Assembly (NCBI GenBank): GCA_027604665.1 | Contig: JADGIZ010000507.1 | Coordinates: 1-12,589 of the forward strand | Direction of reading: 5' to 3' | Origin: Polyrhizophydium stewartii | Taxonomy: Eukaryota; Chytridiomycota; Chytridiomycetes; Rhizophydiales | Length of the DNA stretch: 12,589 nt | Shown here: positions 1-6,436 of the stretch, piece after piece | Position numbering within the stretch: the first letter of the stretch is position 1 | Layout of the letters: each line of letters begins with the position of its first letter | Notes under the pieces: model-generated | Told to the model about the DNA's origin: nothing | Database searches by the model: none | Seen by the model: only the letters and a program-made list of their open reading frames with translations | Translations under genes and position numbers: made by a program

Positions 1-152
1 CACCCACGTAGCCCTTGCACGCCTGCCCTGCACCCGCGTGCAGCTGCCGCCTCGCCTCGCCCCTCCCCGGCGCCTCGTTCCGCTCACACCCGCGGGTGCC
101 TCTTGTGCCCCCCTGCGGTGCCCCCGTCTTTTGCTCGGGCTCGACCCCGCAG
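1..152 (+). other. Probable intron (and possibly upstream exon) of the kinase gene
   Basis: This stretch ends in CCCCGCAG directly before the first recognisable kinase codons, so at least its 3' part is read as intron. It is C-rich. The branch site is less clear than in the other kinase introns: CTCGAC at 141-145 and CTCAC at 83-87 are candidates, with no CTGAC. I cannot place a donor, so I do not know whether an upstream exon lies inside the window. Confidence 0.5.
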
Positions 153-1660
153 TCGAGCTCCAGCACTTCAACCTCTTGCGCATTGTCGGCCAGGGCTCGT
201 TTGGAAAGGTGTGCATGATGCTGCAGCCTGGCTCCAGCCCTGCTACCGCCCGTGGCGCTGACCCCACCCCGCCCGCGCCGCGCAGGTCCGCGTCGTCCAG
301 CGCAAGGGCTCAAAGAAGATATACGCCCTCAAGTACATCGACAAGGCAAAGTGCATCCAGATGCGCGCCGTCGAAAACATCATCCAGGAGCGCAAGCTGC
401 TCGAGGAGGTCGAGAACAACTTCATCTGGTGCGCTGCCGCTGCAACCGCCGCCGCAGCCACCATCCGGCGGTGCCGCCTGCCGCCCCTGCTGACATGGCG
501 CCGCCATCAGCAACTTGCGATATGCGTTCCAGGACGACGAGAATTTGTTCATGGTCATCGACTTGATGCTCGGCGGCGACCTCCGCTTCCATCTCGACCG
601 CATGGGCGTCTTCACCGAGGACATGATCCGGCTGTACACAGCCGAGATATCGTGCGGCCTCGCATATCTGCACAGCAAGCGCATTGTGCACCGAGACCTC
701 AAGCCCGACAACAGTGCGTGCCGCCGCCGTATGCCGTGGGGTCTGCCGCTCTCGCTGATCCGTACTTTTACGCGGCAGTCGTTTTGGACGAAGACGGACA
801 CGCCCACTTGACCGACTTCAACATCGCGGTCCGCTTCCGCGAGGACAAACCGCTCACGGCCGTCGCAGGCAGCATGGCGTATATGGGTACGCGCGAGCAC
901 ACGCAGACTGCGAGCGCAGGCGGTTGGCGCTGACATGTCGCCCAGCCCCGGAAATGCTCAGCAGACGAGGATACGGACCCGGTGTCGACTGGTGGAGCTT
1001 AGGAGTCATCATCTATGAGCTTGGAGTCGGCAAGGTGTGCACTGCTGTCGCTTGCAAAGCACGCCTTCGGTTACGAGTGCTGACCGCATGGTGGCAACAG
1101 CGGCCATTCCGTGCAAAGACCAACGAGGCACTCACCCAGGCCATTCTGCACGAGGAGCCGCCCTTCAGCCAATCGTTCAGCCGCCTCAGCCCCGAGTTCG
1201 GGGACTTGACGCGGAGGCTCATCTGCCGCGACGTGCAGCAGCGACTCGGCACCACAGAGGCCGGTGGCGTGCGCCGGCTGCGGATGCACTCGTTCTTCAG
1301 CGGCCTCGACTGGGCCAGAGTGGAAGCCAAGAAGTGCCCGCCGTCGTTTGTGCCCAGCGTGAGTGGACTCGGCCGCCGTATGTGCCTTGTTTGCCGTGAC
1401 CTGCAGGCTGACCCAAGCTTGGCTCTCAGTCAAAGCAGGCCAACTTCGATGCCACGTACCAGCTCGCCGAGCTGCTGCTCGACGAGAAGCCACTCAAGGC
1501 CAAGCCGCGCAAGAAGAATCGCGAGGTCCCCAGCGAGGAGGTGCCTGAGACGGCACTAACCAAAGGGCAGCGTGCCCTCGAGGAGCGCTTCACCGTTTAC
1601 GACTTCAGCAAGGCCAGGCGCGACGACGGCGCGGCCACCATAGCAGCCAGCACCCCATGA
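153..1660 (+). CDS. YANK/STK32-type AGC serine/threonine protein kinase, 5'-partial, 7 visible exons
   Basis: Transfers phosphate from ATP to Ser/Thr of unknown targets. Exons: 153-208, 286-428, 511-713, 779-886, 946-1034, 1101-1358, 1430-1660; frame is kept at every junction. About 362 residues are visible, covering nearly the whole kinase fold. Visible motifs: glycine loop GQGSFGKV ending at the first junction; ATP-binding Lys in YALKYI (331-333); helix-C Glu in IIQERKLL (388-390); catalytic HRDLKPDN (from 689); DFN in place of DFG (814-822); APE across the 886/946 junction; DWWSLGV. The DFN variant, the HFNLLR lead-in and the GGDLRFHL segment are known traits of the YANK/STK32 family. The tail carries an aromatic ERFTVYDF segment that may act like an AGC hydrophobic motif. 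There is no ATG between 1 and 152 in the right frame, and the first visible exon starts in the middle of a codon after a CAG acceptor, so the start lies upstream of the window. Family call is confident; substrates are unknown. Confidence 0.93.
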
Positions 1661-2147
1661 GAAGTCGCTCCAGACCCACCCACGCTGCGCGCCGTCCTTG
1701 GCGTGCCCATCCTCCCCCTCTCACCTGCATATGCACATCCGATCCTGTCATCACACATCACAACCCCTCTTTGCCAGCCTTCTTTTTTGATTTCTTTTTT
1801 GTTTCCTTGGTGGCCGAATAGCCTCCACCGTTGTGTTTGTTTCCCACCCGCACCCGATCATGCCCCCTACAGCACCCTTCCTCTCTCTCTCCGCCACACC
1901 GCCTGCCCGCCGGTTCTGCTCGACCACCCGCGTGCTCCACGCGCACGCCCTGCTCGGCCAGGCGCCGTCTCACCCACCCCGCCATCGTGCGCAAACCACC
2001 AATATTTGCTCGCCGACCCAGTGCCCCTGTTGCCCATCCACCAACCCACCCCGCCATTCCTCGCTAGACACGGGCATGATGCACGCCACTGGCCACGCCG
2101 CTGTTTCCGACCAAAGCCATAAAACCCACAATCATCGCATGTGCACT
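1661..2147. other. Convergent intergenic region, no supported gene
   Basis: Lies between the stop codon of the plus-strand kinase and the stop codon of the minus-strand MFS gene, so it should hold both 3' UTRs and polyadenylation sites. The plus strand is strongly C/T-rich with low-complexity CCACCC-like stretches and a T-rich tract at about 1779-1808. Open frames here have repetitive Pro/His/Arg-rich translations with no recognisable domain and are not accepted as genes. No clear AATAAA was seen near either stop. Confidence 0.7.
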
Positions 2148-3639
2148 TCATTCCCGCGTGTACACGGGCCTTCTATACACCAGCGCCAGCGGCACGCACA
2201 AAGCCAGCAGGATGCACATGGCCATGCACACCCAGAACCAGCCGACTGCAGAATACAGCACAGAGCCCACAATCGGGCCAAGCAGAAACCCAACCGAGAA
2301 CGCCATGTTGAACAGGCCGTATGTGCGTGCAAACGCCGTGTTGGGCACGCATGCCGAGATCTCTGGAAGCGTCGGCGCAAGACCAAAGATGAGGCACGTC
2401 GCAAAGATGAACAGCACCACGACAAACGAGGCGATGTTTGGCATCGTGATGCCGAGCACCGGCGCGACGCATGCCGCTAGAGCCATGCTGACTGCCGAGA
2501 CGGCGCGCAGACCAAAGCGGTCGTAGAGGTGACCGGCAAGCGGCGTGAAGATGACGCCTGGAGCCACCACGGCCATGAAGACGTATCCCGTCAGCTCAAC
2601 GTCAAAGCCGAACTGGTCGCGCAGCTTGAGCGACAGTGTGCCCTCGAACACGGCCGTCGTTGAGCCGGCGGCGACAATCAGCAGCAGGTTGATCAGCACA
2701 GCCGGCACGCAGACGATCTGGAAGAATGTCGTGGGCGGCTTGCGCGGGGAGGGAAGTCGCAGGGTCTTGTTTGTCTTGACCACGACCGTCTGCGAGCCAG
2801 CGTCGACGGCGGCCAGTTCGACGGCATCGGCGTCGTTGCTCTCGGCGTGAGTGGCGGTCTCGATGCTGCTGGGCGTCGCGGCGTCCGTGCTCTTTGCCTT
2901 GGCGCCGCTGTCCATTGCTGGACGTTCGTCAATGAGCAGCCGACCGGCAAGATCGACGGCGACAATGACGGCACAGAAGATGAACGGTGTGTTGTATCCG
3001 AGTCGGGCATACAGAATGCCGCCGATGGGCGGACCGCCGAGCTGTCCAAGAGAGTAGGCACCAAAGAATATTCCCATCGCCACGCCCAGCTCGCCTGGCT
3101 CATGCGTGTCGGCAACCAAGGACAGGCACAGAGTCCACGCCGCACCGCTGGCCATGCCCTGCAGCAGCCGCGAGATGGCGAGTGCCCAGAACGACTTGGC
3201 GACCATGAACAGCAGCGTCGCGACCATCAGCAGGACGAGGCTGCCGACCATGGGCCACTTGCGGCTCGCCATGCGGTCGCTGAGGGCTCCCATGGCGGGC
3301 GACATGACGAGCAGGCCGACAGCGTAGAAGGCCAGCAGGATGCCGATGTCGCTGTCGCGGCCGCCATATGACTCGACAATCTGCGGCAGGACTGCGGCCG
3401 CCGTTGTCAGCTGCTGAATCGGGGTGTGGCCGACGATGCTGGGAGCACGGGGGCGAGGTGCACCCACAGGGAATGATGACGCCGTATGCGGCAATGTCGA
3501 CAAAGGCGCCCAGCGCAGCGACGGCGACAATGAACGGCTTGGCCGCGCGCCAGCTCCGCGGTGCGTCGGCCGGTGCCGAGGCCGCCGCTGCGGGAGCGGG
3601 TGTCGCTGCCGCACCCGCGGCTTCCACTGATTCAGCCAT
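2148..3639 (-). CDS. MFS transporter, DHA1/SLC18 (vesicular amine transporter)-like, 2 exons
   Basis: Predicted proton-coupled exporter of small organic molecules in the plasma or vacuolar membrane; substrate unknown. Exon 1 is 3639-3468 and exon 2 is 3391-2148. The intron 3467-3392 has GTGGGT, a CTGAC branch site and GCCGCAG; the splice joins the first helix (GAFVDIAAYGVIIP) to FLPQIVESYGG. Total 471 aa, normal for the family. Motif A is GALSDRMASR (residues 92-101, with D96, R97, R101). RLLQGMASGAAW (132-143) fits motif B in helix 4. GAYSLGQLGGPPIGG (168-182) matches the antiporter motif C of helix 5. About 12 membrane segments are visible, with a Ser/Thr/Asp-rich central loop of roughly 80 residues between the two halves. 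The N-terminus is Ala/Pro-rich and probably cytosolic. The ATG at 3639 is chosen because it is in frame with helix 1; the longer frame upstream would run through the inserted repeat at 3675-3713. Its promoter is within the 159 bp up to the next gene. Confidence 0.9.
3392..3467 (-). other. Intron of the MFS transporter gene
   Basis: A 76-bp intron on the minus strand with donor GTGGGTGC, branch site CAGCTGAC and acceptor GCCGCAG. Removing it restores an uninterrupted MFS frame and gives the family-typical sequence IIPFLPQI after helix 1; neither frame alone encodes both sides. Confidence 0.88.
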
Positions 3640-3798
3640 TGCAGCAAAACGCAGACATGCGCACGACGGTTTTATAATAAAGTGGGGGCTCCGCCCCCCT
3701 TCAACACACACACGACGGTTTTATGTTGTGCTGCGGATCACCCACGTCACCGCGCCCAGCACGCCCTTGACGGAAGAATCCGGCGGATCACTGGCGGA
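3640..3798 (-). promoter_or_regulatory. Upstream region of the MFS gene with TATA-like sequences
   Basis: This 159-bp gap contains the 3' end of the membrane-protein gene and the promoter of the MFS gene. On the minus strand a perfect TATAAAA lies at 3676-3670, 31-37 bp before the ATG, and a second ATAAAAC lies at 3724-3718. The two are the copies of the direct repeat that flanks the inserted element; the T of the proximal TATAAAA is supplied by the insertion. Whether either is used is not known. Confidence 0.45.
3675..3713. mobile_element. 39-bp hairpin + (AC)n element, copy 1, with target-site duplication
   Basis: The 39 bases are identical to 11422-11460. They hold an inverted repeat (about nine pairs: AAG plus GGGGGC against GCCCCC plus CTT, one bulged T at 3683, loop TCC at 3690-3692) followed by an AC repeat ending at 3713. 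The copy is bracketed by direct repeats CACGACGGTTTTAT at 3662-3675 and 3711-3724; because CAC and T are shared with the element, the real duplication is 11-14 bp. This is the structure left by insertion with target duplication. The AC tail abutting one duplication resembles a retrotransposed SINE/LINE 3' end, but the copy is far too short to show which class. Confidence 0.75.
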
Positions 3799-6300
3799 TC
3801 AGCTGGGCGTCGTGGCCATAATCCGCCGCATTTCCTCGCACACGGCGACCACGACCAGCACGGCCGCCAGCCCGAGAAAGGCGGCGGTCTCGCCCACCAT
3901 CGGCCGCCACCACGGCGCAAGACCCCATCCAAGCAGCACGCCGCCGAGCAGCACCCGCACAATGGTCACCGCCCCGACCCGCGCGCGCACGGTCGCCCAT
4001 TCAAACTCGGCCGCCTGCAGCCGCATCTCTTCCGACACGGCGCTCGCGACGGACAGGAACCCGACGGCGGCGAGCACGGCCACGGCGGCGCCGGCCGCGA
4101 CAAACACGATCGAGATGGCGGGCCACGAGGCAATGAGCCTGCTTGTGCCGCCCGCAAACGGCTGGCCGGACGCCACGTTGGCTGCGGCCGCGAGATACGC
4201 GACGCCCGAGAGCGCCGGCGCGACGGTCGACGCGGCGCCCGTAAAGTCGCCTGCGGCGGACATGACGACGGGCATCCTGGGCGCGAAGCCCGCGATGCCG
4301 AGGAACGACTGGTAGCTCGCTGCGAGCTGCAGCTGCATGCCCGCGACGAGCACCACGACGGCGGCGCGCAGCGGCATGTGCAGCCACCGCGTCGCCTTGG
4401 CAATCAGCATCGACCGCCGCAGCATGCGGATCTCGGTCTCGATGCGGCGCACGCTCGACTTGTGGTTGGTGATGACGATGCCCGCGGATGAGGTGACGGA
4501 CGCCATGCGCGACTGCCGCGTCGACGACATGCTCGAGTCGAGCGAGCTGATGAGCACCTGCCCGACGGCGCTCGGCCGCGCGCCAGAGTCGATGCTGAGC
4601 GACCCGTGCCGGCTGTCGGATGCGCTTGTGCTGGCGTCGTATCCGCCCTTTGTGCTCAGCGGGAGCACGTCCGTCTGCACGTTGCGCAGCACGCGCCAGC
4701 CAAAGACGTTGGCGTAGACGGTGTGCAGCGAGAGCAGCACGACCATGCCCGCTGCGCCGGCGACAAAGCACACGAAGCTGAACTTGACCGACACGAGCGA
4801 GTCTGCAAAGGAGACGCCCACGCGGGTCTGGAACAGCTGCGCGGCGCCAACGACAAACACGGCCGTTGTAAAGACGATCATGCGCGTGACGGACTGTTGC
4901 GTCCACACGTACCGCCGGCGCTCTTTGGCTTGCTCGAGCGCCGCCGTCGACTCGGGGTCGCCCGGGCTGCTCGCGGGCTTGCTGCCGACGCGCGCGGATC
5001 CAAACCCAAACCCGAGGCTGGTCGCTCCCTCGATGCCCTCGACGCGCTGGCGGCGCAGCCGCTCCCGGCGCTCCTCGAACCACACGTCGAGCAGATCCGA
5101 CGCGATGCAGCACGCCACATCGAGCGCGACGCCGGCGGCGAGGAACAGCGTGACGAGGTCCTTTTGCGAGATGCACATGGCCACGAGCCACATGGAGAAC
5201 GGTAGGACCATGATCAGTCCTTTGGCGACGAGCAGCGTGGCCCAGATCTGGTCGAACGCGGCAACGAGGATGTGCGTCAGGGCCACGGCGCCCTTGCCGC
5301 AGAACAGCAGGACCAGGAACGCGCCGAGGTTGTCGTCGACCATGAGGAAGACGGACGGCGCACCCCACGCGAGGCCAAAGAGCACGACGAGACGCGCGGC
5401 CGTGTAGATAAAGTGCAGCGCGTCCGGCTTGGCAAAGAGATGGTCGTGCATGTGGATGACCTGGTACACAAACACGTCCATGGGCACAAACACGAGCGCA
5501 AAGTTGCGCAGCGTCGTGACGGTCACGGCCGCCGCGTCGGCCTGGAACGCAAGCAGCGTGCGCAGCAGACACACGGCCGCGAGCGTGTCGGCGAGCGTCT
5601 CGGTGTTGATAAAGTGGTGCTGCTGCGCAAACTGCATCGCAAACGGCTGCCCAAACGGCGGCAGCGACGGCGGGTGCTGCGGGTTCATGCGCGGGGTCGC
5701 AAACAGCGGCGTCGGCCGCGCACGCCGCGAGGCCATGAACCGCTGCCGCATCGCGCCGAGCGACATGGACGCGCGCGCGCCGTGCGGCGTGCTCGTCGAG
5801 CTGCTCGACCGCCACCACAGCAGGTTGTCGCTCAGGCTCGCCCGCCCCGCCGCCACGCCGTCGATGGTGTCGTCGCCCGTGCTGCTCGCAATGCTCAGGC
5901 TCCGGCCCATGATGTTGTTGGCCGCACGGCGGCCGAGGCTGCTGCTCAGCGGCAGATCCAGCACCACGTCCTGCTGCTCCTCCTGCTCCTTGGCGCCCAC
6001 GCCCTCCTCGTCGTTGCTGTTGCTGCTGTTGCGCTTGCCGGCGTCGTCGCCTGCCTCGGACCTGCTGTGGGCGCCGCCGCTTGCATCTGGCGCCAACGTG
6101 TCCGCGTGCCCGCCCGCGGCGTGCGCGGCGCTCTGGCCTGCATCTGCCGCGTCGTCGTTGCGGTCGCTGTCGCCGACAACGAGGATGGAGCGGCCCGAGA
6201 CGCTCTGGCGCGACGCTTCACCGGGCAGGGAGCCCGGCTCGGCGTACTGCACCCCACTGCTGCCGCCGGCGCTGCCGCCGCCTCGGATGCGTTTGGGCAT
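3799..6300 (-). CDS. Unrecognised multipass membrane protein, 833 aa, intronless
   Basis: I do not recognise this family. Residues 1-230 are disordered (Gly, Ser, Asp, Ala, a Glu/Gln patch at about 98-110). Then follow about twelve hydrophobic segments: roughly 237-252, 264-282, 297-318, 324-345, 351-375, 382-402, then 472-490, 506-528, then 642-662, 726-750, 778-797 and 804-822. Two long polar loops separate the blocks: 403-470, starting with the strongly charged EERRERLRRQR, and 529-640, Ser-rich. The HMHDH patch (283-287) and the acidic VDDN (321-324) near membrane edges could bind metal or ions, but this is a guess. No transporter, channel or enzyme signature is evident. The frame is open throughout with codon use like its neighbours; no intron is needed, unlike the genes on either side. 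ATG 6300 is the first in-frame ATG; 136 bp separate it from the P450 stop upstream. Coding status is near certain, function unknown. Confidence 0.85.
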   Translation of the reverse strand: MPKRIRGGGSAGGSSGVQYAEPGSLPGEASRQSVSGRSILVVGDSDRNDDAADAGQSAAHAAGGHADTLAPDASGGAHSRSEAGDDAGKRNSSNSNDEEGVGAKEQEEQQDVVLDLPLSSSLGRRAANNIMGRSLSIASSTGDDTIDGVAAGRASLSDNLLWWRSSSSTSTPHGARASMSLGAMRQRFMASRRARPTPLFATPRMNPQHPPSLPPFGQPFAMQFAQQHHFINTETLADTLAAVCLLRTLLAFQADAAAVTVTTLRNFALVFVPMDVFVYQVIHMHDHLFAKPDALHFIYTAARLVVLFGLAWGAPSVFLMVDDNLGAFLVLLFCGKGAVALTHILVAAFDQIWATLLVAKGLIMVLPFSMWLVAMCISQKDLVTLFLAAGVALDVACCIASDLLDVWFEERRERLRRQRVEGIEGATSLGFGFGSARVGSKPASSPGDPESTAALEQAKERRRYVWTQQSVTRMIVFTTAVFVVGAAQLFQTRVGVSFADSLVSVKFSFVCFVAGAAGMVVLLSLHTVYANVFGWRVLRNVQTDVLPLSTKGGYDASTSASDSRHGSLSIDSGARPSAVGQVLISSLDSSMSSTRQSRMASVTSSAGIVITNHKSSVRRIETEIRMLRRSMLIAKATRWLHMPLRAAVVVLVAGMQLQLAASYQSFLGIAGFAPRMPVVMSAAGDFTGAASTVAPALSGVAYLAAAANVASGQPFAGGTSRLIASWPAISIVFVAAGAAVAVLAAVGFLSVASAVSEEMRLQAAEFEWATVRARVGAVTIVRVLLGGVLLGWGLAPWWRPMVGETAAFLGLAAVLVVVAVCEEMRRIMATTPS

Positions 6301-6436
6301 CGCCGTGGGTCGTGCAGCAAGATGAGGCCAGGCGCGGGGGCGGGAGGAAGCACCAGCTTCTTATTCTGAACAACAAGGGCCCCCCTGTGTCTTTGCATCG
6401 ATGCGGAGTCGGGATATGACGTTGCCGCCGAAGCGT
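6301..6436 (-). promoter_or_regulatory. Short intergenic gap upstream of the membrane-protein gene
   Basis: Only 136 bp lie between the stop of the proximal P450 gene and the ATG of the membrane-protein gene, so they must hold both the P450 3' end and the promoter. On the minus strand a GAATAAGAA stretch occurs about 60-70 bp before the ATG. No clear TATA box or other motif was seen. Confidence 0.4.

Noticed and set aside
1..152. Kinase start at 38 on the plus strand
   Set aside because: That codon is GTG, and the sequence before 153 ends like an intron; the kinase N-terminus is more likely upstream of the window.
1703..2480. Open frames in the C/T-rich convergent region and antisense to the MFS gene
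   Set aside because: Low-complexity Pro/His/Arg composition, no domains, and overlap with a well-supported gene on the other strand.
3682..3701. G5C/GC6 hairpin as a bacterial-type intrinsic terminator
   Set aside because: The window is eukaryotic, there is no T-run on the relevant side, and the hairpin lies upstream of a start codon inside a sequence flanked by target duplications.
3640..3711. N-terminal extension of the MFS protein from 3711
   Set aside because: It would run through the inserted hairpin element and starts from a non-ATG codon; the ATG at 3639 gives a normal MFS N-terminus.
3675..3713. The repeated 39-bp block as an introner-type (intron-generating) element
   Set aside because: Neither strand begins with GT and ends with AG at the duplication borders, there is no CTGAC branch site, and both copies are intergenic.
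3775..3806. Repeated GGCGGATCA words near the stop of the membrane-protein gene
   Set aside because: Two or three short copies in GC-rich sequence, no wider pattern; could be chance.
3799..6369. Long open frames antisense to the membrane-protein gene, including plus-strand 5272-6369 and 5429-6325 and minus-strand 4001-5818
   Set aside because: Their translations are Arg/Ala/Ser-rich shadows without domains, caused by GC-rich third positions; the 833-aa frame has clear membrane segments.
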